NCBI GenBank assembly: GCA_009772895.1
Contig: WOUP01000013.1
Span: forward strand, 38,264-102,263
DNA from: Puniceicoccaceae bacterium 5H
GTDB taxonomy: Bacteria; Verrucomicrobiota; Verrucomicrobiia; Opitutales; Oceanipulchritudinaceae
DNA length: 64,000 bases
Reading direction: 5' to 3'
In this document: one piece after another, positions 26,490 to 34,654 of the stretch
How positions within the stretch are numbered: position 1 is the stretch's first letter
Layout of the letters: every line of letters begins with the position of its first letter
The notes under the pieces: model-generated
Seen by the model: only the letters and a program-made list of their open reading frames with translations
Databases searched by the model: none
Told to the model about the DNA's origin: nothing
Program-made: the position numbers and the translations under genes

Positions 26490-27308
26490 CTAGATCAAGC
26501 GCGGTTGCACCAGGCCCTTGATGAAGCGCTGCTCCAATATGTCGACGATCGCCGGGTGGGTACCGACGAGGTCCGTCCGGTAGGTCTGGAGATTCGGAAA
26601 CACTCTTTCCGCTTCGGCGCAGATGGTCGCCACATCGCCGCCCTCGCCCGCATGACGGCCGGGAGAGAGAAACAACAGCGAGACGATAAGCGGGCTGTCG
26701 TGAAAGCCGGGTTGGCGCAACAGGCGCTCGAGCAAGGGCTCGTTGAAGTCGTATTCCGGCCCTTCGCGCCGCTCCATCGAGCACGGCACCACCTGATGGT
26801 TCAGAATGTCGGTCAACTGCTGCGCCAGCGCGTCGCGGACGGCGGCCACCTCGGGCTTGGGCGAGCCGTGATCGCAGAGCGCCACCGGCACATCGCGCAA
26901 GCCGTGCTGTTGCTGCACCTCGCGAATGCGTGCGGCGAGAATCTGCGCCAGGTCGACCTCTTCGGCATCAAACAGAAACGGCGCCACCTGCACGTGGATG
27001 TCGCCCAAGCGCTCGCGCAGGCGTTCGAGCCGCTCCGGCAGGTAGTCTTCGATCGCGCCCGTAGGGCCGAAGAAAAACGGGATGACGTAGAAGTCGCGTT
27101 CGCCCGCTTCGATTTGCTCGCGCGTATAGCGCTCCCAGACCAGCGCCGGCTCGCCCTCCAGCGCGGCCGGATCGATCTTGCTGCTGTGCAGGAGCGAGAC
27201 CGGCACTACTTCGTGCCCCACCCGCTCGGACAAGGCTCTGGCCACCGCCCGTAGATTCAGGACGGAGTCTGCCCGGAGAGAGCCGTTGTCGATGAGTAAC
27301 GCCTGCAT
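26490..27308 (-). CDS. CbiX/SirB-type chelatase, likely sirohydrochlorin ferrochelatase
   Basis: A 272-residue two-lobed class II chelatase. The second lobe has the 'CDHGSPKPEVAAVRDALAQQ' motif whose His is the usual metal/substrate ligand. In the first lobe the matching motif is 'LLIDNGSLRADSV', with Asn where His is expected, so one active site may be lost. The C-terminal half also has 'SLLFLSPGRHAGEGGDV', whose His is the second expected ligand. Position 119 bp upstream of a SUMT gene on the same strand, and near cysH and cysI, argues for iron insertion into siroheme rather than cobalt for cobalamin (inference from context). Confidence 0.8.
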   Translation of the reverse strand: MQALLIDNGSLRADSVLNLRAVARALSERVGHEVVPVSLLHSSKIDPAALEGEPALVWERYTREQIEAGERDFYVIPFFFGPTGAIEDYLPERLERLRERLGDIHVQVAPFLFDAEEVDLAQILAARIREVQQQHGLRDVPVALCDHGSPKPEVAAVRDALAQQLTDILNHQVVPCSMERREGPEYDFNEPLLERLLRQPGFHDSPLIVSLLFLSPGRHAGEGGDVATICAEAERVFPNLQTYRTDLVGTHPAIVDILEQRFIKGLVQPRLI

Positions 27309-27426
27309 TTAATCACAGTAGGGAAGAAACGTAGCGGAGCAAAGAAAGGGCTGAGAATGGTTTCCCGCCTTGGTCAACTGTCGTAAAACCAGATAAACGG
27401 TTTGGCACTCGCCTGAACGGTTTTCG

Positions 27427-28185
27427 CTAAATCGACGGATCGAACCAGGCCAGCGAGTCGCCCAGGGCCGCCACCGGCCCTACGATCACCACCGCCGGGG
27501 CCCCGATCCCAGCCTCGTAAACGCGGTGAGCAATATTCTCGAGCGTGCCGCTGACCGAACGCTGCTTTGCCGTGGTGCCCCATTGCACGACCATGACCGG
27601 CGTTTCCGGCGTGCGACCGCCATCGATGAGGTGCGCGGCGAGCAAGGGCAAGCGCCCCATGGCCATGTAGAGCACCAGCGTGGCGTCCGTCGCGGCGTGC
27701 GCCGCCCAGTTGATCAACGGCTCATCCTTGTCCGGGCGCTCGTGCCCGCTGAGAAAGGTGACCGAGCTGGCGTAATCGCGATGCGTCAGCGGCACACCCG
27801 TATAGGCCGCGCAGCCCAGTGCGGCCGTCACCGCCGGCACGACTTCGTAGAGGATGCCTGCCTCCTTCAGGGTCAGCGCTTCCTCACCACCGCGGCCAAA
27901 GATAAACGGATCGCCACCCTTGAGACGCACGACACTCTTGCCCTGCTGGGCCAGCGTCACCAGCAGCTTCTCGATCTCCGGCTGCGGCAGAGCATGAAAC
28001 CCCGCGCGCTTGCCCACGTAATGCTGCTCGCAGCTCGGCTTGGTCCACTCCAGCAGCTCCGGCGCGGCCAGATAATCGTAGACCAGCGCATCGCACTCCC
28101 GGATCAGGCGCTGGGCCTTGACCGTCACCAGTTCCGGGTCGCCGGGACCGGCCCCCACGAGATAAACTTTTCCTGCTGCTGCCAT
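27427..28185 (-). CDS. cobA: Uroporphyrinogen-III C-methyltransferase (SUMT)
   Basis: A 252-residue SAM-dependent enzyme that methylates uroporphyrinogen III at C2 and C7 to precorrin-2, the precursor of siroheme. Family motifs are 'VYLVGAGPGDPELVTVKAQR', 'VVRLKGGDPFIFGRGGEEA', 'YEVVPAVTAALGCAAYTGVP' and 'LTHRDYASSVTFLSGH'. It is the single-domain form without the CysG dehydrogenase/chelatase half, so precorrin-2 oxidation must be done by another gene; the CbiX-type chelatase just downstream can supply iron insertion. Transcribed divergently from cysH across 94 bp. Confidence 0.95.
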   Translation of the reverse strand: MAAAGKVYLVGAGPGDPELVTVKAQRLIRECDALVYDYLAAPELLEWTKPSCEQHYVGKRAGFHALPQPEIEKLLVTLAQQGKSVVRLKGGDPFIFGRGGEEALTLKEAGILYEVVPAVTAALGCAAYTGVPLTHRDYASSVTFLSGHERPDKDEPLINWAAHAATDATLVLYMAMGRLPLLAAHLIDGGRTPETPVMVVQWGTTAKQRSVSGTLENIAHRVYEAGIGAPAVVIVGPVAALGDSLAWFDPSI

Positions 28186-28279
28186 GATCGAAAGGAGGTG
28201 TGATGCAATAATCGATTGCCTTTTTCAATCTTAAGTGTAGATTTCGACCTAAAATACCAAACTTTAGAGTATTATCATC
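28186..28279. promoter_or_regulatory. Divergent control region between cobA and cysH
   Basis: The 94-bp AT-rich interval must hold promoters in both directions. TTTTTCAATCTT (28221-28232) and CTAAAATACC (28249-28258) resemble a similarly spaced pair upstream of cysI on the other strand. An anti-Shine-Dalgarno-like CACCTCCTTT lies just upstream of the cobA start on its own strand. Confidence 0.4.
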
Positions 28280-29011
28280 ATGAGCACCGCATCTGCACTC
28301 GAGCCTGAACAGTTGGCAACGTGGAACGAGGAATGGCAAGACCTCGACGCCGGCCAGCGCATTGAATGGGCCGCCAAGCAATTTGGCGACGAGCTGGTCC
28401 TCTCGACCAGCTTCGGCATTCAGAGTGCGGTCATGCTGCACCTCATTTCCCAGCACGCCCCGCAAACGCCGGTCATCTTCATCGACACCGGCTACCTCTT
28501 TCCCGAAACCTACCGCTACGCAGACCGGCTGACCGAGCTGCTGGACCTGAACCTGAAAGTCTACCAGCCGCAGATGACGCCCGCCCGTCAGGAGGCGCTC
28601 TTCGGCAAGCGCTGGGAGCAAGGCAAGCAGGGGCTGCAGGAATACGGTCTGATGAACAAGGTCGAGCCGATGAACCGTGCGCTGCGCGAACTGGGCGCGA
28701 CCGCGTGGCTCAGCGGGCTGCGGCGCGTGCAGGCCTCTACCCGCGAGCAGCTGCAATACATCGAGCGGCAGAACAAGACGACCAAGCTCTACCCCATCCT
28801 CGAGTGGAGCGAACGCGACGTCTACTACTACATGCAACAGCACGAGCTGCCGCAGCACCCGCTGTGGGATCAAGGCTACGTGAGCGTGGGCGATGTGCAC
28901 AGCACGCGTCCGCTCGAAGCCGGGATGAATCCGGAAGACACCCGCTTTGGCGGTCTGAAGCGCGAGTGCGGCCTGCACGAGATCTCCGGCAACAACGACT
29001 ACCAGATCTAG
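28280..29011 (+). CDS. cysH: Phosphoadenylyl-sulfate (PAPS) reductase
   Basis: A 243-residue thioredoxin-dependent reductase that converts PAPS to sulfite. It has the PP-loop-like '[19 protein letters not shown]', the substrate segment '[20 protein letters not shown]' and the C-terminal catalytic '[10 protein letters not shown]' with a single Cys. The paired cysteines that hold the [4Fe-4S] cluster of APS reductases are absent, so PAPS rather than APS is the predicted substrate. It sits divergent from cobA and close to cysI, completing the route from activated sulfate to sulfide; the activating enzymes are not in the window. A strong terminator follows. Confidence 0.95.
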   Translation: MSTASALEPEQLATWNEEWQDLDAGQRIEWAAKQFGDELVLSTSFGIQSAVMLHLISQHAPQTPVIFIDTGYLFPETYRYADRLTELLDLNLKVYQPQMTPARQEALFGKRWEQGKQGLQEYGLMNKVEPMNRALRELGATAWLSGLRRVQASTREQLQYIERQNKTTKLYPILEWSERDVYYYMQQHELPQHPLWDQGYVSVGDVHSTRPLEAGMNPEDTRFGGLKRECGLHEISGNNDYQI

Positions 29012-29033
29012 GCACGCCTCTTTCCTCCCTTTC

Positions 29034-29057
29034 AGCCCGCCGCGTGCGGGCTTTTTT
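29034..29057 (+). terminator. Rho-independent terminator after cysH
   Basis: AGCCCGC pairs with GCGGGCT across a 5-base loop and is followed by T5, 22 bp after the cysH stop. Confidence 0.9.
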
Positions 29058-29065
29058 GCGGACAT

Positions 29066-29114
29066 AAAAAGAGGCTGGTCTCGAGGTCGTTCGAGTTGCC
29101 AGCCATTCTTTTAT
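29066..29114 (-). terminator. Terminator-like hairpin after the membrane TPR gene
   Basis: GGCTGG (29073-29078) pairs with CCAGCC (29099-29104), with CGAG-containing inner pairs. On the minus strand TCTTTTT follows; on the plus strand ATTCTTTTATT follows, so it may act in both directions. Confidence 0.6.
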
Positions 29115-29215
29115 TCGTCGCATAGAGCGGGCTGCACGAGCAGTCCTGTTACGTCTCTAATAGCCGTTCTTGTCGTTCATGCTATAAGGTAAGATGGCAC
29201 ATGCCCGCATGAGCG

Positions 29216-30094
29216 TCAACCGGATGCGAGCGATTTATAGGCCGGTTGATCCCTCAGCCAGGCGAGGTCCGATTCCCCATCGAGGTCGGCGCGAAACGGC
29301 GGATGCGCCGCGATGCTTTGCCGCAGGGCCTCGACCGCCCGCTCCGGCTCGCGTTCCGCCAGCGAAAGGTAACAGGCGAGGTTCCAGTAAATCAGGCCGA
29401 GCGGGTAGCCCGAAACCTGCGTCTCACGCGCCAGACGCTCAGCATCCTCCAAATCCTGGAGCGCGCCCGCGAGATCCTGCAGGCGAGCCTTGGCCTGTGC
29501 GCGGATGAGACGCGCCCGCAGATTGTCCGCATGGTCGAGCGATACATCGCAGAGGCGGTGGATCCGGCGCCAACCCTCTTCGCAATCCCCGTCCGCCAGC
29601 GTCTGAGTCTGCTGCCGTGCCACCAGATCGTCCCGCGCATCACGCGCCGCATCGACCAGATCCAGGGCATCGGTGCGCCGGCGAGAGGCGTCCGAACGCT
29701 CGATTGCCGCGTCCGCCTGCGACTCCACGCGATCCAGTCGCTGCTCGAGGCGGTCGAGCATCAGGGCCCCCAGCAGGTTGAGCATCGGGATGCCCCAGAA
29801 GCCGCCCAGCAATGCCACCGCCATCAGCTCGATCGTGCTGATGATTTGGGCCTGCACCTGCCCCGGCTCAAAAAGACCGCCGTAGGTCACCTCGAACAGC
29901 CGGATCGAAAGCGCGACCGCCATGATCGCACCGCAGATGCCGCCCATCAGGTTAACCCACAGCCCGGAGGGGAAGCGGTAGCGCCGCGCGTAGGCGGGGC
30001 GCGCAGAAGTGTCTTGCCGCACCAGCAGCGCCCGCATCAGCCCGGCAAAGGCGCCCACGCCCAGGACGACCGCAAAGAAGAGCAGAAACGTCAC
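29216..30094 (-). CDS. Membrane protein with cytoplasmic coiled coil and TPR-like C-terminus
   Basis: A 292-residue protein starting at GTG. Three hydrophobic segments are visible: residues about 2-22, 44-66 and 85-110 (the last containing 'LMAVALLGGFWGIPMLNLLG'). Residues about 112-150 form a charged coiled coil. The C-terminal 130 residues have the helical-pair pattern of tetratricopeptide repeats ('LGLIYWNLACYLSLAEREPE', 'AVEALRQSIAAHPPF'), ending in the common 'LDGESDLAWLRDQPAYKSL' cap. This suggests a membrane-anchored scaffold; partner unknown. A structured RNA with a terminator lies just upstream on the same strand and might control it. Confidence 0.75.
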   Translation of the reverse strand: MTFLLFFAVVLGVGAFAGLMRALLVRQDTSARPAYARRYRFPSGLWVNLMGGICGAIMAVALSIRLFEVTYGGLFEPGQVQAQIISTIELMAVALLGGFWGIPMLNLLGALMLDRLEQRLDRVESQADAAIERSDASRRRTDALDLVDAARDARDDLVARQQTQTLADGDCEEGWRRIHRLCDVSLDHADNLRARLIRAQAKARLQDLAGALQDLEDAERLARETQVSGYPLGLIYWNLACYLSLAEREPERAVEALRQSIAAHPPFRADLDGESDLAWLRDQPAYKSLASG

Positions 30095-30133
30095 GCCTCC
30101 ACCTAAACCCGATCCGTCCCGAGCTCAACCCAA

Positions 30134-30300
30134 CTGGCCAAAACAAAGCCCGCAGCCGGACCAGACTGCGGGCTTTGCCATTATGCTTAGCTCTATCAAC
30201 GTGCCTGGTGGGCGGCAGCCCTACGACACCGGGCGGGCTTGACCTCCCGCCGCTGCCCAGAACTGCCAGGCACGTTCCTCGTGAACGCTAAAGCTCAGTT
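30134..30300 (-). ncRNA. Candidate structured RNA or attenuator with intrinsic terminator
   Basis: Read on the minus strand, GCTTTAGC (near 30290) pairs with GCTAAGC (30184-30190, one bulged T). Inside, AACGTGCCTGG (30266-30276) pairs perfectly with CCAGGCACGTT (30198-30208), and TGGGCAGC pairs with GCTGCCGCCCA with one bulge-like wobble region. A separate hairpin AAAGCCCGCAG/CTGCGGGCTTT with TTTT after it ends the unit about 40 bp before the membrane-TPR start. The shape (long bulged rod plus terminator, about 170 nt) recalls 6S-like RNAs, but no family consensus was matched. It could be a free RNA or a leader of the gene downstream. Confidence 0.5.
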
Positions 30301-30560
30301 CCTTGCGCTGATATCGCTCAAGTCTCGGGAAAACGATCACAGCGTCAATCATCATTTCATCATAATACATTGATGCGTCTGTTTTCAAATTACGGGCAAC
30401 TGTCCGTAACTCAAATAAAAAACCGCTAGGCTATTACCCCCGCCCATAGGCGACTCCAGATATACTGATAAAGAATGTTTATCCTAATACTTCATCGCAT
30501 TAGGCCGACTACTCGAATAAGACAGAGTTCGCTTATTCACCAGCCGCCCAGACACCTCCC
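30301..30560. other. AT-rich intergenic region between structured RNA and kinase-like gene
   Basis: No gene is seen. On the minus strand TTGAAA, 15 bases and TATTAT (roughly 30358-30386) form a possible promoter for the structured RNA. The region also must contain the promoter of the kinase-like gene on the plus strand, which I cannot place. Confidence 0.35.
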
Positions 30561-31694
30561 ATGGTTTACAGTTCAGAACAACGACGTCACACCGCAGGCC
30601 TCCAACTGGTGCACTCCGGCGAAGAAGTTCGCGTCGGAGACCCCAAGCGCCTGCCCATGCACTACCGGGAACTCGCGCAGATCACGGCCGACCATCCCCT
30701 CGTAACCGGCAACTGGTCGGGCCTGACCGCCCACATCTTCCGCATTCAGCTGGGTGACTTCCAGTACACGCTGAAGATCCGCCGCGAAGAGTCCCTGGTC
30801 CGCAACACCGACGGCATCCTCGCTTTCATGACGGAGCTGATGTGTCGGCGGCGCATCGAATCGGCGCGGCAGGACAACTATACGCCGGGCACGCCGCTGC
30901 ACTACATGGTAAAGAGCATTTTCGGCAGCCTCAACCACGGCATCCTGCTCTCCCCCTGGATCGAGGGCCGCACCCTGTGGGAGGTGCCGACGCGCGAGTG
31001 GACCGACCAACTGCTGTTGAGCTACCACGCCGCACAGGTCATGCTCTGCCGCCTGGGCATCTTCGACTGGGACCCCTGCCCCGGCAACATCCTGCTCGAC
31101 ACCCAGGGCAACGCGCGCCTCTTCGACTTTGGCTACGCCTACTTCTTCGATCCCTGCATCGAATACAACAGCACGGCATTGCTGCGCCCGCAGGCCCACA
31201 CCGCCGAGCGCTTCGAATCGCGCGCCCTCTTCCCCAGCCTGATGAAGGGCGGCGAAAACCTCTTTGGCACGCACGCCTACGACCTGTGGCAACGCAGTAA
31301 GCTGGCCGTGATCCCGCGCTACTACAAGTTCTCCGAAAACCTGCACGGCATCGGCGCGGAGCGGCGCTTCGTCTGGCACTACTACCACCTGGCCAAGCGC
31401 TGGGAAGACGCCCTGGGCAACGAGGCCGACGCACGCGCCCTCTTCCTCAGCGAACTCTACCGCAGCCTCGTGCAAGACATGGAGGCCGAGTTGACGGTGC
31501 ACTTCTGCACGCCCATCACCATGCAGAAGACGGAGATCATCCTGACCTTGCTCAAGAAGCACTACGCGGAACTGCACCAGGCGGGCTTCCTCATCCCGGG
31601 TGACGGCGAGCTCTCGGCCGCCCAGCTACTCGAGAAATACCGCCAGAAGCAGCAGGCCGTCGCCGACCACCAACTCGCCGGCGTCGGCTCCTGA
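30561..31694 (+). CDS. Protein-kinase-like (PKL fold) protein, unknown substrate
   Basis: A 377-residue protein. The centre carries a kinase-type catalytic loop and metal motif: 'DWDPCPGNILLDTQGNARLF' followed by DFGYAYFF, i.e. the Asp...Asn pair and the DFG triplet. A candidate ATP Lys lies in 'YTLKIRREESL' and a hinge-like segment in 'GILLSPWIEGRTLWEV'. This fits the atypical kinase/aminoglycoside-phosphotransferase superfamily rather than Ser/Thr kinases. The C-terminal 130 residues are helical and unassigned. No phosphatase or sensor gene is adjacent. The last codons (GVGS and stop) are duplicated 211 bp downstream within a repeat-rich stretch. Confidence 0.7.
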   Translation: MVYSSEQRRHTAGLQLVHSGEEVRVGDPKRLPMHYRELAQITADHPLVTGNWSGLTAHIFRIQLGDFQYTLKIRREESLVRNTDGILAFMTELMCRRRIESARQDNYTPGTPLHYMVKSIFGSLNHGILLSPWIEGRTLWEVPTREWTDQLLLSYHAAQVMLCRLGIFDWDPCPGNILLDTQGNARLFDFGYAYFFDPCIEYNSTALLRPQAHTAERFESRALFPSLMKGGENLFGTHAYDLWQRSKLAVIPRYYKFSENLHGIGAERRFVWHYYHLAKRWEDALGNEADARALFLSELYRSLVQDMEAELTVHFCTPITMQKTEIILTLLKKHYAELHQAGFLIPGDGELSAAQLLEKYRQKQQAVADHQLAGVGS

Positions 31695-31911
31695 GCCCGC
31701 ACCATTCGTCTGCTCGATGGCACCCGCTCCGGGGTGCGTGATCCAGATCGCGCACGTTCCGGTGGTGTCGGTCGCTACGCGCCCTCGACCACCGGCTACG
31801 CTACGGCATCCCTTCTGGATGCTGTTTGCGCCCATCGCGGGGACTCATCCAGCACCTGAATCCGCTCCGGTATCATTGGCGGACACCTCCGGCGTCGGCT
31901 CCTGAGCCCGC
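31678..31911. repeat. 23-bp perfect direct repeat bracketing a repeat element
   Basis: The 23 bases at 31678-31700 (starting CCGGCGTCGGCT), which include the stop codon of the kinase-like gene, recur exactly at 31889-31911. The 188 bp between the copies hold one copy of the three-hairpin repeat. Duplication of a gene end around the element suggests insertion or tandem duplication. Confidence 0.85.
31717..31823 (-). repeat. Three-hairpin dispersed repeat, copy A
   Basis: In minus orientation: hairpin GCATCC/GGATGC (31806-31822), then TAGCCGGTGGT pairing to ACCACCGG across a GC-rich loop (31759-31795), then hairpin GCACCC/GGGTGC (31720-31737). The same order appears in copies B and C. Confidence 0.7.
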
Positions 31912-32042
31912 GCAGATAAAAGGCGCTCCCGAAGCAGCATCCCCATCGGGGGATGCCAGCCTGTAGCCGGATGTCGCAGCGCAGCGGAGACTTCCGGTCA
32001 TCAGCGCCCCACACCGGCACCCTTTGGGTGCCAGCCGCAGCA
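31912..32042 (+). repeat. Three-hairpin dispersed repeat, copy B
   Basis: In plus orientation: GCATCCCC/GGGGATGC (31937-31956), followed by CAGCCTGTAGCCGGA paired with TCCGG (31967-31997), then GGCACCC/GGGTGCC (32016-32032). It sits between the kinase-like gene and the cysI terminator. The middle stem is degenerate compared with copies A and C. Confidence 0.65.
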
Positions 32043-32075
32043 CAAAAAAGCCCGGACGTCTCTCGACGGCCGGGC
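32043..32075 (-). terminator. Rho-independent terminator after cysI
   Basis: On the minus strand GCCCGG-CGTC pairs with GACG-CCGGGC and six T follow, 28 bp beyond the cysI stop. Confidence 0.9.
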
Positions 32076-32103
32076 GAAAACAAAATGCGGTTGAGCCGCG
32101 CGC

Positions 32104-33819
32104 CTAGTTGACGGCGGGCTCGTGGTAGTTGTTGCCGTATTCAAACGGCTTCACGTAACCCACGCGCATGGCGAAGTCGCCGAAGTGCTCGCCTTCTTCG
32201 CGCTCCTTGGCGTAACGCTGCAACACGGGACGCAGGGTTTCCTTGATCTCCTCGTGCTTCACGCTGGTCTGCCAGAGACTGGCGAGGCGGGAGCCGTTGG
32301 CCGCAGCGCCGAGGTAGATGTTGTACTTGCCCGGACCCTTGCCCACAAAGCCGATCTCGGCGAGATAGGGGCGCGCGCAGCCGTTGGGGCAGCCCGTCAT
32401 GCGGATGACGATGTCTTCCTGGCGCAGGCCGCACTCGTCGAGCACGTCTTCCAGTTCGGTCACGAGGTCCGGCAGGTAGCGCTCGGATTCGGCGAGAGCG
32501 AGGCCGCAGGTCGGCAGGGCCACGCAGGCCATGGAGTTGAGCCGCAGGCCGGAAGCCTCTTCGAGGCGCTTGGAGAGGCCGTATTCCTCGACCAGCTTTT
32601 CGATCTTCGGCTTGTTCTCGGCACTGACGCCGCCGATGATGAGGTTCTGGTTACAGGTGAGGCGGAAGTCTCCGTCGTGGATCTTGGCGATCTCACGCAG
32701 GCCGGTCTTCATCGGGTAATCGGGCAGGTCCTTCACGCGGCCGTTCTGGATGAACAGCGTGAGGTGGTGCTTGCCGTCGATGCCCTCGACCCAGCCGTAG
32801 CGGTCGCCCGTGTGGTCAAACTTGAATTCGCGCGGTTCCTCGAGCTTGTAGCCCAGGCGGCTTTCCACCTCCTGGCGGAACCACTCGAGCCCGCGATCGG
32901 CGATCGTGTACTTCATCCGGGCGTGGGCGCGGTTCTGGCGGTCGCCGTAATCGCGCTGGACGAGCACCACTTTTTCGGCGATGTCCACGGCCTGCTCCGG
33001 CTTGCAGAAGCCCATCAGCTGAGCCAGGCGCGGGTAGGTCTCGGCATTGCCATGCGTCATGCCCATGCCGCCGCCCACGGTGATGTTGTAGCCGACGACC
33101 TTGCCCTCTTCGAGGATGGCGATGAAGCCGAGGTCGTGCGCGTAGATGTCGACGTCGTTCATCGGGGGCACCGCGACGACGGTCTTGAACTTGCGCGGCA
33201 GGTAGGTCTTGCCGTAAATCGGCTCCTCTTCCTTTTCGCTGCTGGCCACGGGCTCTTCGTCGAGCCAGATCTCGTGGTAGGCGCGCGTCTGCGGCGTGAG
33301 GTGGTCCGAAATGTCCTGGGCCAGCTTGAGCGCATCGGCGTGCGCCTCGCTCTGGTAGGGGTTCGGATTGCACATCACGTTGCGGTTCACGTCGCCGCAA
33401 GCGGCGATGGTGTCCATCAGGGCGGCATTGATGCCCTGCATGGTCTTCTTGAGGTTAAACTTCAGCACCCCATGGAACTGGAAGGCCTGACGGGTCGTCA
33501 GCTTGAGCGTGCCGTTGGCATAGGTGTCGGACAACTCGTCCATCTGCAGCCACTGCTGCGGCGTGCAGACGCCACCGGGCACGCGGACCCGGATCATGAA
33601 CATGTAGGCCTTGTCGAGCTTCTTCTTGCGGCGCTCGTTGCGGACGTCACGGTCGTCCTGGACGTAGGTGCCGTGAAATTTGGTCAACTGCGCAACCTCT
33701 TCCGGGACGCCGCCGTTGACGGGGTCCGCGAGGCTCTCGAGAATGTTGCCGCGCAAGTAGTTGCTACGGTCCTTGAGCCCTTCGTTTTTGTGCAGTTTGG
33801 GCGCTGAACTGTCAGACAT
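32104..33819 (-). CDS. cysI: Sulfite reductase hemoprotein (siroheme, [4Fe-4S])
   Basis: A 571-residue assimilatory sulfite reductase that reduces sulfite to sulfide with six electrons. The four Cys that bind the [4Fe-4S]-siroheme pair are in '[16 protein letters not shown]' and '[20 protein letters not shown]'. The substrate/siroheme-binding basic residues appear in '[19 protein letters not shown]', and two ferredoxin-like repeats are evident. Length fits the bacterial hemoprotein. No CysJ flavoprotein is adjacent, so electrons come from an unlinked CysJ or a ferredoxin. The leader carries a motif pair like that of cysH. Confidence 0.95.
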   Translation of the reverse strand: MSDSSAPKLHKNEGLKDRSNYLRGNILESLADPVNGGVPEEVAQLTKFHGTYVQDDRDVRNERRKKKLDKAYMFMIRVRVPGGVCTPQQWLQMDELSDTYANGTLKLTTRQAFQFHGVLKFNLKKTMQGINAALMDTIAACGDVNRNVMCNPNPYQSEAHADALKLAQDISDHLTPQTRAYHEIWLDEEPVASSEKEEEPIYGKTYLPRKFKTVVAVPPMNDVDIYAHDLGFIAILEEGKVVGYNITVGGGMGMTHGNAETYPRLAQLMGFCKPEQAVDIAEKVVLVQRDYGDRQNRAHARMKYTIADRGLEWFRQEVESRLGYKLEEPREFKFDHTGDRYGWVEGIDGKHHLTLFIQNGRVKDLPDYPMKTGLREIAKIHDGDFRLTCNQNLIIGGVSAENKPKIEKLVEEYGLSKRLEEASGLRLNSMACVALPTCGLALAESERYLPDLVTELEDVLDECGLRQEDIVIRMTGCPNGCARPYLAEIGFVGKGPGKYNIYLGAAANGSRLASLWQTSVKHEEIKETLRPVLQRYAKEREEGEHFGDFAMRVGYVKPFEYGNNYHEPAVN

Positions 33820-34015
33820 GGTGTTACAGGGAAAGGGTTTTTTGCCTTTTTGCGCTGTATTTTGGTTTATCAGGCAAGATAGTAAAGATTAAAAATCAGC
33901 AGTCTATTTCCGGTACTGTAGGACCGCCCCACGGCAGGGCAAGGCATGAAACAGGTTTTCCGGGCTCGCGGTGGGGCCAGCCCGGTTGCAAACGTCTGTG
34001 CTTGAGGGCTGCGTC

Positions 34016-34648
34016 TCAGGTATGGATGCGGCTCTGCCCGGTGGCGGGCGCAACTTGCTGGGCCTGCAGCAGACGCTCGGCGTATTTGGCCATGAGGTCG
34101 ACCTCGAGGTTGACGGGCGTGCCGGGCTTGAAGTGCCTGAGATTGGTCACATCGAGCGTATGCGGGATCAGCCAGATGGTGAAGGTCGAGGCCTTGACGT
34201 CCACCACGGTGAGCGAGCAGCCGTTCACGGCGACACAGCCCTTGTAGACGAGGTAGCGCAGGAACTGCGTGGGCGGCTCGATCTCGAGCAGGTAATCCGT
34301 CCCGCCCTGCTGTTCGAAGACCTGGACGCGCCCCACCCCATCGATGTGGCCGGTCACGAGATGGCCGCCGACCTTCTCCTGGTAGCGCAGGCTGCGTTCG
34401 AGGTTCACCTCGTCACCGACCGCGAGCGCCCCGAGGTTGGTCACGCGGGCGGTCTCGGCCAGCACGTCGAAGGTGACATCCTGCGCGGTCCATTCGACCG
34501 CCGTGAGGCAGCAGCCGTTGACGGCAATGCTGTCGCCCGCCTCGAGATCGGCGAGCACGCTTTGGGCGGCCAGCTGCAGGCGCAGACCGTCTCCCCGGGT
34601 TTCGACCGCGAGCACGCGGCCGGTTTCTTCCACAATTCCGGAAAACAT
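34016..34648 (-). CDS. ribE: Riboflavin synthase alpha chain
   Basis: A 210-residue enzyme that dismutates two 6,7-dimethyl-8-ribityllumazine molecules to riboflavin. It begins with the invariant 'MFSGIVEETGRV' and has two similar lumazine-binding barrels: 'GDSIAVNGCCLTAVEW' and 'GGHLVTGHIDGVGRV' in the first, 'KGCVAVNGCSLTVVDV' and 'FTIWLIPHTLDVTNL' in the second. The duplicated 'AVNGC.LT' motifs mark the two halves. It starts 6 bp after the stop of the HtrA-like gene, so the pair is likely co-transcribed. No FMN riboswitch is seen and the other rib genes are elsewhere. Confidence 0.96.
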   Translation of the reverse strand: MFSGIVEETGRVLAVETRGDGLRLQLAAQSVLADLEAGDSIAVNGCCLTAVEWTAQDVTFDVLAETARVTNLGALAVGDEVNLERSLRYQEKVGGHLVTGHIDGVGRVQVFEQQGGTDYLLEIEPPTQFLRYLVYKGCVAVNGCSLTVVDVKASTFTIWLIPHTLDVTNLRHFKPGTPVNLEVDLMAKYAERLLQAQQVAPATGQSRIHT

Positions 34649-34654
34649 GATGCG

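Noticed and set aside
32122..33807. 561-codon open frame antisense to cysI, and similar long frames opposite groL, dnaK, fabB and proS
   Set aside because: All are antisense shadows of well-identified genes and have the composition expected from third-position GC bias.
34649..34654. FMN riboswitch before ribE
   Set aside because: Only 6 bp separate ribE from the upstream gene; no RFN-like sequence was recognised.
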